DNA of 64,000 bases, from positions 1 through 64,000 of the forward strand of contig MOWL01000001.1 of NCBI GenBank assembly GCA_002110485.1. Direction: 5' to 3'. The translations under genes and the position numbers were made by a program. A model generated the notes under the pieces. The model saw only the letters and a program-made list of their open reading frames with translations. It did not search any database and was not told the origin of the DNA. This DNA is from Emergomyces orientalis (Eukaryota; Ascomycota; Eurotiomycetes; Onygenales; Ajellomycetaceae). This document shows positions 1 to 9,568 of this stretch, in pieces (the first letter of the stretch is position 1; every line of letters begins with the position of its first letter).

Positions 1-39
1 TTTGGCAAATTAGTCCGCAAGGGCTATACGTTCAAGCAA

Positions 40-563
40 TTGGCATATGGAGAAGCTCACTCGATTATTATGACCTCTCCCGATCGAATGGTCAGCTTCA
101 CTGCTGTTTTGAATGAGAAAGATATCTATGTCATTGAAAAGCCTCCGCAAATCCGAGATTTGATTCAATTCGCCATGCCTAATGGTGATTTTCGGCCCGT
201 AAATGCTGTGGATGACTCGCTATTGGCTCTGCATCAATGAATATAAAACCAGTAGAGCTCACGATGCTGCAATGGCATTTGAAGCTGGGTCATCTTAACC
301 CACATGGATATAGCGAAGATGGCGCGGATCCGCGCATGGGGATGAGGATTAAAGGCTCCAAGGCTCTGCCTTTTTGTAAAACCTGCGTGCAGGCTAAGAT
401 GGCTCGTCCTGCTTTTGAGCCATGATTTAGAAAAGTGAAGCCTGCTGCACGATTATTTATTGATCTTGCGGGCGGTGGGCGTACCTTATTCAATGAGGAT
501 GGCGTCCCACGTATGGGGGGGCTGATTATTGGATGAGTATTACGGACATGCCACGAGATATCG
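40..563 (+). pseudogene. copia Gag-Pol upstream part, broken (GAG-pre-integrase and start of integrase)
   Basis: Frame 1 is open over 40-240 and frame 3 over 237-425, then frame 3 continues to 533 between two TGA codons (423-425 and 534-536). The second piece has the copia HHCC-type zinc motif: His in WHLKLGHL and the pair CKTC. The third piece contains FIDLAG, whose Asp is expected to be the first D of the integrase DDE triad. Both TGA codons could be former TGG (Trp) codons, which fits G-to-A mutation. The overlap at 237-240 (ATGA) could be a decayed or programmed shift, but copia elements usually use one open frame, so decay is the simpler reading. Confidence 0.75.
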
Positions 564-3038
564 GTGGCCATTTTAATGGCCACCAAGGGTGAAGCAACCG
601 CGAAACTACGGGATTTTATAACAATGATTGAGACCACTGCGCAGCGATGCGTGGGCTCCTTGCACTGGGATGGTGGTGGAGAATTCAAGAGCGATGAATT
701 AAAAGCTTTTTGTAAACAGCGAGGCATTGCCTATGAGACGACTACGCCATATACCCCACAATCAAATGGTCCAGCGGAACGTGCGAACCGCATAATAATC
801 GAAAGAACTAGGAGCTTGCTATTCGATAGCGGGCAGCCTAGGGACCTATGGGGTGAGGCCATGCAGGCTGCCGTTATGTTGATCAATATGTCTCCCACCT
901 CTACGAAGCTTTACGGGTGCAAGGAGGGGTCTCCGCTGACCCCCTTTGAAGCATGGATGGGGGTGCAGCCCACGGCGAATTGGCTGCATAGATGGGGCTG
1001 CAAGGTCTACAAGAAGGATCTGCGAGTTACTAATAAGCTTGCGGATAGAACGGATGGGAAAGAATGGATCTTTGTGGGTTATCAGGGCCTTCATCAAGTT
1101 CGCATATGGGACCCTGATGCACGCAGGTTGGAGATAGCACGAGATGTGGTTTTTGATGAAGCTCTCGTGGAGGACGTGTCATTCATTAATGCCGCTCTTC
1201 CGGCTCCTCATGAGCCAAATAACATACCGGATGAGCTCGATGTTTTGAATCCTGCGGATGGATGGCAGCACTGTCTCCTGCGGCGCCTGGCAAGGGAGCG
1301 GCCGCACATCATGAAGATGCTTGTCAATGGGGATCTGGAGGAGGCCATTGAGCCTACCTATCTTATAAACAGTGATGTTGATCTCCTTAATGAGTCTGAC
1401 GAGCATGCTAATGATAATGGTGATGAACCCGTGCTTAGTACCCTTACGGACCGTCCCACGACCTTAGCGGAGGCTCGACGGAGCCCTGATTGGCATCATT
1501 GGCTCGAAGCAATGAGGAAGGAGGTCGATATGTTCAATCAAAAGAAAACATATGTTATTACTGAGCGGTCCCCGGATATGGATGTTCTTACGGGTAAATG
1601 GGTATATGACCGCAAATTAAATAATAAGGGAGAAACCATCCGCTTTCGCGCACGATGGGTGGTTCGCGGATTCCTTCAGCAGCGAGGAGTCCATTATACG
1701 AAGTCTTACGCTGCCGTTGTCTCTGGTCCTACAACCAGAAGCCTATTCGCGATCTCTACGGCTAGGGGATGGAAATCGAAGGCAATTGATTACGTGTCTG
1801 CATTCCTTAATGGCGTGCTGCCACAGGAAGAAATGATCTATATGCAGCTCCCGACGGGCATAAAACATGGCAGGGGCAATCTAGTTGGCCTGGTTCGCCA
1901 GAGCCTGTATGGGCTGAAGCAAGCTGCGAGGACGTGGTATTTTCTTGCCACTGAGCATCTCACTTCGATTGGTTTCCGCATATCACCGTATGACGGCGGA
2001 TTCCTATATCACCCCATCCGTAAGGTGTATTTGACGCTGCACGTTGATGACTGCCGCGTTACGGGGCCCAATGAGCATGATATTGACTGGGTTCTCGATG
2101 AGATTGCGAAGCGTTTTGACACCAAAAGAATCGACGATGATAAGCCATACTTAGGTATGGAAATTGCGGGCCGTAATGGTGATTTACTGGTCACGCAAAC
2201 ACGCTATATTGATGAGATCCTTGATGATTTTGGCATGACTGCAATCAATCCGGCACCAACCCCCATGAATGCTGGCACAAAGCTCCAGTTCTCGCCGGAT
2301 GAGGATAAGGGCCTTGATGATGATTTTACGGCTACGCGATATCGTCAAGGGCTTGGGTCTCTTCAATATCTGGTTACAAGCACCAGACCGGATATAATGT
2401 TCGCGGTAAATTATTTATCGCGATTCAATTCTCGCCCAAATAAGGAGTGCTGGGCTGCTTTGAAGCATGTTCTCCGCTATATGAAGAAGACTAGGACTAC
2501 GGGCATTCTGTATAAGAGGAATATAGGGGACGAAGGGCTGGCTCCCATGGCCTACGCGGATTCAGATTGGGCGGGTGCAGACCCCCAATATAAATCGACT
2601 ACGGGCTATATTATAATGATCAATGGAGCTCCCGTATCATGGCGTTCGCAGCGGCAGATCTCTACGGCGAAGTCCACAACTGAAGCTGAGTATATTGCTG
2701 CTAGCGAAGCTGCGTGCGAGCTGATTTGGCTTAAAGATATGCTGCATGATGCGGGACTGCTTGAGAATGCGGATGGCTATGTTCTTTCCAATAATCTGCA
2801 TATTGATAATAAAGGTGCCATTGATCTAGCTAACGGCGAGTCTTTAACTAAGCGCTCGAGGCATATTGAAGTCCGCTACCATATATTACGCGATCTAGTG
2901 GCTAAAAAGGAGCTCCTTATTCGGCACGTCAGCTCAACGGAGAATAAGGCGGATGGTTTTACGAAGGCGCTGCCTAGGCCCGCATTCAATGCTTTTGTGG
3001 CTAATCTTGGCTTGATTGGTTCGGGGGGATCTGCTTAA
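564..3038 (+). CDS. copia polyprotein, open part: integrase C-part, reverse transcriptase, RNase H
   Basis: 824 codons without a stop. The integrase core is seen in LHWDGGGEFKSDEL (second D) and NGPAERANR (the E), followed by the long linker. The RVT_2-type reverse transcriptase runs from about residue 310 to 560: the motif AIDYVSAFLNG carries the first catalytic Asp and LHVDD is the YVDD-box equivalent. RNase H follows, with YADSDWAG (D), TTEAEYIA (E), LHIDNKGA (D) and RSRHIEVRYH. The ATG at 564 is unlikely to be a true start, since the homologous frame continues upstream; this is the surviving 3' part of a Gag-Pol frame. The open frame suggests it decayed recently. Confidence 0.9.
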   Translation: MAILMATKGEATAKLRDFITMIETTAQRCVGSLHWDGGGEFKSDELKAFCKQRGIAYETTTPYTPQSNGPAERANRIIIERTRSLLFDSGQPRDLWGEAMQAAVMLINMSPTSTKLYGCKEGSPLTPFEAWMGVQPTANWLHRWGCKVYKKDLRVTNKLADRTDGKEWIFVGYQGLHQVRIWDPDARRLEIARDVVFDEALVEDVSFINAALPAPHEPNNIPDELDVLNPADGWQHCLLRRLARERPHIMKMLVNGDLEEAIEPTYLINSDVDLLNESDEHANDNGDEPVLSTLTDRPTTLAEARRSPDWHHWLEAMRKEVDMFNQKKTYVITERSPDMDVLTGKWVYDRKLNNKGETIRFRARWVVRGFLQQRGVHYTKSYAAVVSGPTTRSLFAISTARGWKSKAIDYVSAFLNGVLPQEEMIYMQLPTGIKHGRGNLVGLVRQSLYGLKQAARTWYFLATEHLTSIGFRISPYDGGFLYHPIRKVYLTLHVDDCRVTGPNEHDIDWVLDEIAKRFDTKRIDDDKPYLGMEIAGRNGDLLVTQTRYIDEILDDFGMTAINPAPTPMNAGTKLQFSPDEDKGLDDDFTATRYRQGLGSLQYLVTSTRPDIMFAVNYLSRFNSRPNKECWAALKHVLRYMKKTRTTGILYKRNIGDEGLAPMAYADSDWAGADPQYKSTTGYIIMINGAPVSWRSQRQISTAKSTTEAEYIAASEAACELIWLKDMLHDAGLLENADGYVLSNNLHIDNKGAIDLANGESLTKRSRHIEVRYHILRDLVAKKELLIRHVSSTENKADGFTKALPRPAFNAFVANLGLIGSGGSA

Positions 3039-3138
3039 TGGATTTAACTAAAAGTTTTGTACTTAGCTGCTATTTTGATTTTTGATGCCTATGGCGTGGC
3101 CTGTGTGCGTGCTCCTGGGGCGCCCTAGCATGGGGGGG

Positions 3139-3343
3139 TGTTAGGTGATACTAGGGCTACCCGGGTCACATGCCCCACACACACATATATATTTTAGCTA
3201 GTTAGGTAGTTCAATATGATAGGCTTGATGCACTCTATGAGTCTTGTCGTTGGCCACGATCCAGCCATAGTATCCCTTAGTCAGCACCTTGAAATTTGGG
3301 TGAAGGAACTAGAGTGAGCGGAACACAGGGTGAATTCCTAACA
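3139..3343 (+). repeat. 3' LTR of the copia element (205 bp)
   Basis: Starts TGTTAG at 3139, directly after a run of seven G (3132-3138), and a matching CTAACA sits at 3338-3343, giving perfect 6-bp terminal inverted repeats. It contains an AT-rich TATATATTTT stretch near 3186 that may be the LTR promoter. The 5' LTR is outside the window, so LTR identity and the target-site duplication cannot be checked. Confidence 0.7.
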
Positions 3344-3399
3344 TGATTTATATGAATAGGCCAACGTGTCTGAAATCAAGATATGCGTAAATCGATTGG

Positions 3400-4480
3400 T
3401 CATTGATCATCCCATACGGCTATTTTAGATACAATTATTTCATCACCGGATCGAAATCAATCTCATCATTATCCGCAAATACAGGATCTTGGTGCAGGCT
3501 CTTTGGCTTGGTATCAACATTGGTCGTAACGCGTTCGGCGCTCCCACCTGCATAGCCTATTAGCAATCAAGTCTTGGTAAGAGTTGCGATGGCTCCTACT
3601 TTGTTCTTTCTGGAGAACAGTCTGATCCCATTTGGTTAACCGTTCGTCGCCGTGGCTAATGGTGGTCAGTAAGGAAAAATACAGGAGCTATTCTGCAAGC
3701 ATACTCTTCAGGAGCATTTAGAGCTGGTCCCTTTTTCTCAGTTTCCGTGGTCTCGTGGTTAGGGGTATTGGGACGTGTTTTCGGGTGGCTGGCGACGCTG
3801 GTGACTGCAGGCATGAACATCGTGATGGACGAAGACGGCGTGGCAAAGTGTAAAGGCTTGCAAAAATTGGAATGTAGTTGGTAGTTTCCTTAAGAGATGG
3901 TATTATGCGCGATGCGTTTGGAGTGATAGATAGAGTGTTTGTAAATTGGTGTTGCAGAGCTCGAATTTTCGTAAGCCGTTCATTGCCTCAGGATTGGGAG
4001 GGAATCTTGCCCCCTTATATGCTGTTGTATTGATCCCGCAAGTTGATTCATTGAGTCGTGTCGAACCGTCTTACTGCACACCCAGACGCAGGATATGTTG
4101 TCCATACCGACCCAGACCATGCGACGCACCCTGCGCTATGCGCTCTATTTTGAACTGGTGATATTACCTTCATCGCGAATCGCCAAAGCGCGAAAAAGGA
4201 TTTTGCGAGACCACGATGCAGGGAATGCTATCAATCCGTTTGGGTCTGATTGGTAGACATCTTAGGAAAAGAAAACCCAGATGCTATGTTGTTGTCCCTG
4301 AACACTAAATTGAAGACAGTCCGCTGTAAATATCCTCATTTGATCTATGTTTTTTGCCTCATTGTGAACCTTTGAAACAAAAAAGGTATTGCGAGGCAGT
4401 GGTGCTGGGAGCTACTACAGTAGTTTGCAGTAGTAGGATGAGCTGTGTGTTAAACATGGATAACGGGGGGGTTTCATTAG
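3400..4480 (-). pseudogene. decayed paralogue of the 14.15-15.42 kb gene and its upstream region
   Basis: This stretch is colinear with 14,400-15,420 at a nearly constant shift of 10,980-11,000 bp. Three blocks are easy to see: 3425-3490 against 14,405-14,470 (both read on the minus strand as DPxFxDNxxxxFDPxMK), 3990-4160 against 14,990-15,170 (shared ATATGTTGTCCATA and CTATGCGCTCT), and 4245-4470 against 15,225-15,400 (shared GATTGGTAGACA and TTGCAGTAGT). The coding part is broken by stops and only the C-terminal segment is recognisable; the upstream region is better kept. The copia LTR ends 60-80 bp to the left, so the element may have inserted into this copy. Confidence 0.6.
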
Positions 4481-4951
4481 GCTGATTGGTATCCATCCAG
4501 GGCAAAGACAAAATTAGCCGCCCAAGTTGATAGTACGAAAGGAAGGGAATTGAATCCGAGCCATACCCTTTTTCATAAGTTATGCAGCTGTGCATTAATC
4601 AATGAGATGCTTAACTTCATATCCCAGTCGTTGAGGTCCCAGTGCATCGATCCTCTTACTGTTTATGGTTGAACCAATCTGTGATTTTGCTGTATGCGGG
4701 CCTCCTAGTGTCGCAGTCAACTAGTTGTGCAGCAAATTAGGCGGACATGCAGGAAACATGTAAGTGCCTAACTTTAGAAATGGCTCAGTCACCTAAGCCT
4801 TCACCCCTCATTTTCTACGACTTAAAGGCGCATAGTTCCCAGATTTGAAACGGATGATTCGCTTCAGGCACAAAAAATAAATCATCCTCTTGACGAACTT
4901 CCACCGATTCGCACCCTCCTCCACCTTAGCTTTAGTCCCTGCCTTTCTAAA
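4481..4951. other. intergenic, no gene seen
   Basis: No open frame with coding character. The last 100 bp are the likely promoter and 5' leader of the gene at 4952. Confidence 0.5.
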
Positions 4952-6076
4952 ATGTCTTCAGTCTTGCTTTCACAGTTGAGGAGCTTAGTGGAAAAAACCG
5001 AACAATTAAAAGGCAAACCCAGCAAGCTTTACCAGAGTGACGTCGAGTGGCAGAACCTAACTGAACTGAGTCTACGTCTTTCGAATGCCGCGTCGCAGCT
5101 GCAACAAGAAATTAAGGGTTCGAAAGAGTCACGCATAACTCGTGCGTGGAAGGAAAGCGAAAAGCACAGAACACATGCACAGTTGGTGAGGGGTGACCTC
5201 TTTGCGAAAGGACGGTTGAGACAACCAGCAGTATTCCGGCGAAACATCGTGGTGATATTTGAAGGACCGAAAATCTCTACATTCGATTCAGAGGATACAA
5301 GAATGAGAAAGGAATCTACACGCAAGAGATGTGATGAAATTCGAAGCTTGAACCCAGACGGTGTGATTTCCTGGGCGATCGCATACGCTCCAACCCTATG
5401 GGCTGGAGGGGCAACGGCATCGGACCTATTCGATTGCCTTATTAACGACATCGAGCCCGACGTGGTCCAGACATGGCCGTTGGTGGTACGGGAGACACTA
5501 CACAAACTCAAAGGAGATGAGACACACTTACAAATATCTTCTGAATATCATAATTTTCTAAATGGTTAGTTATTGCAGAACTTTCAATACAGAGAAAGGC
5601 TGACAGAGAGCAGCGGTCGACAAGTTGACAAACCGAGAGGAAAACTCATTGCGAACAAGGAAGCGCCAATGCATTCAAAGGACCAGTGAACCTACGAAAG
5701 AACAATCGATTAATAACGAAGTACTTGAAGTGACAGGGCCTGCAGCTACGATACTAACACACAGACGTGAGTTAGAAAGAAGCCAATTTCCAATTAACTA
5801 CAAGAATATTAGATTAAATTACAAAATTCAGAGATCGAATATAGATACTCCGAAGCACCAATCGATTTGATCTCGGAATTAGGTGAAGACTTTTCCGAAG
5901 CTGTGCAGACCAGCAAACAATGGGAATGGGAGCGAATGGTTGGAGGATTATTAACCACTGACTGTGTAAACGCGTTGGCGCCAAAGGATCGAAATCAGGA
6001 TATCTCTATAACCTTGTCAGTGGGATTTGAGTTAGGAACGCAATTGATCGAGAAGTTCGAGCTCGTACCTAGGTGA
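4952..6076 (+). CDS. hypothetical protein, about 285 aa, two-exon model
   Basis: Exon 1 is 4952-5564 and the likely last exon is 5832-6076. The donor (AATG|GTTAGT) and acceptor (TTCAG|AGATCG) join in frame, giving 286 codons including the stop; the 267-bp intron is long for this window, so an extra internal exon is possible. I do not recognise the family. The N-terminal third (MSSVLLSQLRSLVEKTEQLK onward) is helical and charged and looks like a coiled coil. The middle has IVVIFEGPKISTF, and the end is acidic and globular (EWERMVGGLLTTDCVNAL). No signal peptide or membrane segment. The 3' end overlaps by 8 nt the stop of the small minus-strand gene at 6069-6374. It lies just beyond the decayed paralogue block. 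Confidence 0.5.
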
Positions 6077-6374
6077 ACTTGATTGTAGCCGCGACGACGC
6101 GAACCTTGTGCCCGGCCGGAACGTCAGATGTGTTGACCTTATTCTCATCCTCCCATTCCCAGTACGGCGGAGAGTCCATATTGGCATTCGGATCATAAAT
6201 CTGGATCAGTTTTCCCTTCCCGGTTATATTTCTTGGATAGCCCGCTTTCTCGAATAACTTTGTTTTGATGTATTCCCATTCTCCTTTTAGAGCCGTAGCT
6301 CCGGCCTAAAAGCGCAAATCATTAGATTAAGTACAGCTTTTAGATTGTTCGCGTCCACGCACCTCTTCTGACAT
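6069..6374 (-). CDS. small orphan protein, 82 aa, two exons
   Basis: Exon 1 is only 12 nt (6374-6363, MSEE), intron 6362-6306 (57 nt, donor GTGCGT, branch CTAAT, acceptor TTTTAG) and exon 2 is 6305-6069. The join is in phase 0 and exon 2 stays open for 78 codons up to TAG. The product begins MSEEAGATALKGEWEYIKTK and ends VRVVAATIKFT; it is rich in Trp, Tyr and Lys, has a central DPNANMDSPPYWEWEDE segment, and has no signal peptide or membrane segment. Family unknown. A longer alternative start in another frame (ATG at 6551-6553) does not splice into exon 2. The gene faces the plus-strand gene at 4952 and their stops overlap. Confidence 0.5.
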
Positions 6375-6379
6375 GGTTC

Positions 6380-8655
6380 GCCACTGACTGGTTCTCCGTG
6401 ATGGTTGGCACGTTGGTTGTGGTTTTGCTGGGAATAATGCTGCGCGTTCACAGTAATATCGGTATCTAATAACAATGGGAAGGTACCCGAATCCTCACTT
6501 TTCGAAAGGGTGTCGTTTTGGTCTTCGATAGAATGTTGATAGGAAAAATGCAAAAACCATGTCCTGGGTAGAGCACAGATTTATGCAAGAGCAGCAGGCA
6601 AACGATAAGATTAAAGGCTCCAGGCTAAAAGAGTTGAAAAAAAGAGTATTGAAGACACCAAAGAGCAATGATTTGGTTGCAAGATATTTATGGTTGACAA
6701 CTGGACATGTGACTCCTGGTGCAAAGAGGGGTCAATTGACAGTTATGGTCGGCCCTGGAAATTAACAAATGTCAGTTGGGTATCAGTGCGTCGGTGGAGG
6801 CCAAATAGCCGTCTTCTGTGAGAATACAGCCCTATTTTTCAAGCCGAACCCCATGCAAACGTCTCTTTAACCTGCCACTCCGCACGACAGGATGTTGAGG
6901 AACCAAGGTCGTATACAAATATCGCTATATCCCCCTCCTCTATGCAACACATGGTGTCTCTACGCTATTTGGGAGCCCAATTACCCGCTTTCCCTGTAAT
7001 TAGCTCGCCAAGCAAGTCGAGGAGGGCATGGTTTAGTGAATACGATGAAAAGGAGCGATCACATGACTCCGCTAGCCAAGAGAAGCATCATCCATGGGCG
7101 AAATTTTTTTATCATTACTGGTGGTGGGGAAATTGGTTGTTCTGCGCAGCGTCATATTGATAGGCTATCATCGGATGTGCTGCCCCGCAGTCTAACAACC
7201 GGCTTATGAGTTTACGAAAAGATATTCTGGATCTAGTTGACATAACACATGTAGAATAATCCAAATGATAATAATTAATTCTTGTCCTAACCAGCTATGT
7301 TGACCTCCTCGTTAAACACTGTTTTAAGTCCATCGTCATCTTCGGCAATGGATGTGACGTCCTTCGTTTGGAGAGGCCCGCTCGTCATAATGGTCACTGA
7401 TACCGACCGTCCTTCTCTTCGGTAAACATATGATTCAGCGTAGTTTTATGTCTAAAACTTAATAGGTCTCTTAACGTATTTGCGGATGAACTGTAGCGCC
7501 TGTACCGAGAGCCTATGGGGGTACCGTGGTGCTTCGATAATATGCTGCGGGAAACAGTAGGAGAGTTAGCTTCATCAATGGCTTTTGACATGAAGTGATA
7601 GTAAAGAATCAGTGGGATTACCGCTCTGATCTCGAAGCCTACAGTTTATGATATACCAGTGAAACCTAAGTATCAACACTTGAGCGGTGTCCCGTGCTTA
7701 TAAATATAAAATCCAAACGTGGTAGACAAATTGCCATGTGGTCAAAACCATTTCTTAGACGAAAGAAAAAAATATAGAGGAGTAAATAACCCACAAATTA
7801 TGTCATGATCCACGTAAGGTCGTGTGATACGGAAATTATCTTCATTCGCGGGATCTGAAACAATCTTGGAACTTTAATTGATGCAAGCAATGCTGTGAAA
7901 GTGAAAAATGGACGTAGTTCAAGAATGACGGAGCGTATAGCGAGACCCAAATGCGGACCACGAGGATGTCCTCACCTTGTCGAGAAACCAAGGAGTCCAA
8001 CTGAGTTTCTTAGCGCTATTCCTTGAACTTTGAGGCGGCATTCCGACGGAGCAAGTCTCTACAGCGCTCCAGGCTGATCTGAGCTTTTGAGAGTTCTTTA
8101 GAAAAGGTAGATCTGTTCTTCCCAAGCCTTCTCCTCTTGAGCCCGAGGTTCAGTGATATAGCAGATAGCGCATTTCGCATCAAGAAAAATCCATCTGTGT
8201 CATCTAGTGGAATAAAGTAGAGGTTTCACACAAACATTGCTGGATATTTTAAAAAGTGACTTTTTGGCTCAATGGAGCCCACCTTATTTCTGGGCAGCTT
8301 GTGTCCCAGGACGTTCGTTGGAAATATCCAAGAAGACCCTGCACGAGCTGTAATACCAGATTCAACAGCCATTCAACACAACTGGATCACGAAGAAGCAG
8401 CTAGATTCGATTTTCTGAATTGAACAGGGGAGCAAGATCGGGGGCCCTTCACTGATAAAGAGAACAAGAAGTAGCACTTGGGATATCGAGCCAATACAGC
8501 TAACTTACAAGACCTTTGGTCATGTGATTCTAATACCATACTGTTGGACGTCTGAGTGGTTGTATTGGCAGCTATCTACTGGGGGCTATATATGCTGTGT
8601 CCGGGGCGCTAGTCCGTACTAGGAAGCCCGCGGCTCCCATACATACAAGTAAATT
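6380..8655. other. 2.3 kb without a supported gene
   Basis: Only short frames with no recognisable domain (for example 6559-6765 plus and 7394-7591 minus). The base composition is ordinary and not like the AT-rich isochore. It may be old duplicated or transposon-derived DNA decayed past recognition. Confidence 0.4.
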
Positions 8656-8658
8656 TTC

Positions 8659-9010
8659 TCACGTGGGAGCTCTGTGACGGCCATCAAGTGCTTGGATATT
8701 ATCGGACTGAAGCTTGCGAAGTTCTAGCAGATACTCAGCTGTCTGCCTAGCTATCATTTCTTTTTCACCTGTGGAAAGCTTCGGCCAGACGTTGCTGAGG
8801 GGCTCGCCAGGAATACGCTTCATTAAGATAAGGGTGTGTTCGCCTTCGTTCCAAGATTCGACAACGGTGGGAACAGGAATGGATGTCTTTTCCTGCACAA
8901 ACTGAATATTTGGTACTTCAAGGGTCGGAAGACTAGTACCTCGATCTTTAAGAATCAAATTTGAGCCCAATGACCAGACGCCTCGATCGCCAGCTTCATA
9001 GAATAGATTG
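8659..9010 (-). pseudogene. aminoglycoside-phosphotransferase (APH)-like kinase fragment
   Basis: The minus strand reads FYEAGDRGVWSLGSNLIL, then VPNIQFVQEKTSIPVPTVVE and LILMKRIPGEPLSNVWPKL. This is the N-lobe and hinge of the fungal phosphotransferase (APH/choline-kinase-like) family, which is heavily expanded in filamentous ascomycetes. It stops at 8659 after about 115 codons, before the catalytic HxD loop and metal-binding Asp that a full protein of 250-400 aa would have, and no continuation is seen to the left. It is therefore a truncated copy and very unlikely to be active. The conserved part begins upstream of its first Met, so the 5' end is also incomplete. Confidence 0.7.
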
Positions 9011-9568
9011 ACATGGCTTTTGTAGTTACAATTCTTTGGCGTTCAGTAGTCCAGCTACACGCTGCGCAAGGGCCTGAGGAGGTCATATTGAGTGAATGAA
9101 TAATAACAATTTGTTCCATGTATTGTTCGAAGATTGTTGTGTGATCATGTTCGACGGAGGAATCTGACGGGTAATTGTGGTTCTTGTGTGTGCTGCGTAA
9201 GCATATGAGCCTTGGTGGTCATTCTGCGGCTAGTGAACGGAACACGCAGCACGACAGCAAATTGATGTGGATTCGGCAAGCTACGCAAGCCTGTGAATGG
9301 TGTAGGGGCGCTTTGGGTAGCATTGCATGGACATGCTGGTGATATTATATGATTAGACAGTAGTACATACGATACAACCGACTAGAACCCTTTCTACCCG
9401 GTGTCTCAAATTTCTGTCCAGCGTCTCATAAGGTGGGTTGTTTGTTTCAAAATATGCCCGGAAGTAAGATAATCCGTTCCGTTCACTTTGTTTACCACGT
9501 TTGCTCCATGCGGCTTTCCAATTTATAATTAAGCACCTACAGCATTGTAGGGAGATTATGCCTTTAGA

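Larger units (their letters stand above)
1..3343 (+). mobile_element. Ty1/copia LTR retrotransposon, 3' part with 3' LTR; 5' end outside window
   Basis: The coding part reads, in copia order, a GAG-pre-integrase zinc motif (WHLKLGHL then CKTCVQAK), integrase, reverse transcriptase and RNase H, so integrase lies before RT as in Ty1/copia and not Ty3/gypsy. It is followed by a G-run (3132-3138) that would serve as polypurine tract and an LTR that begins TGTTAG. The upstream part is damaged: a frame change near 237 and in-frame TGA codons at 423 and 534 break gag/integrase, while 564-3038 stays open for 824 codons. The element is therefore probably non-autonomous or dead. Composition is normal, unlike the AT-rich gypsy elements further right, so this copy has escaped that decay and is probably younger. 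Confidence 0.93.

Noticed and set aside
290..1406. Minus-strand frames across the copia element
   Set aside because: Shadows of the plus-strand polyprotein; no domain texture.
6559..6765. 68-codon plus frame after the small gene
   Set aside because: Lys-rich, with no homologous features and no supporting signals; cannot be told from chance.
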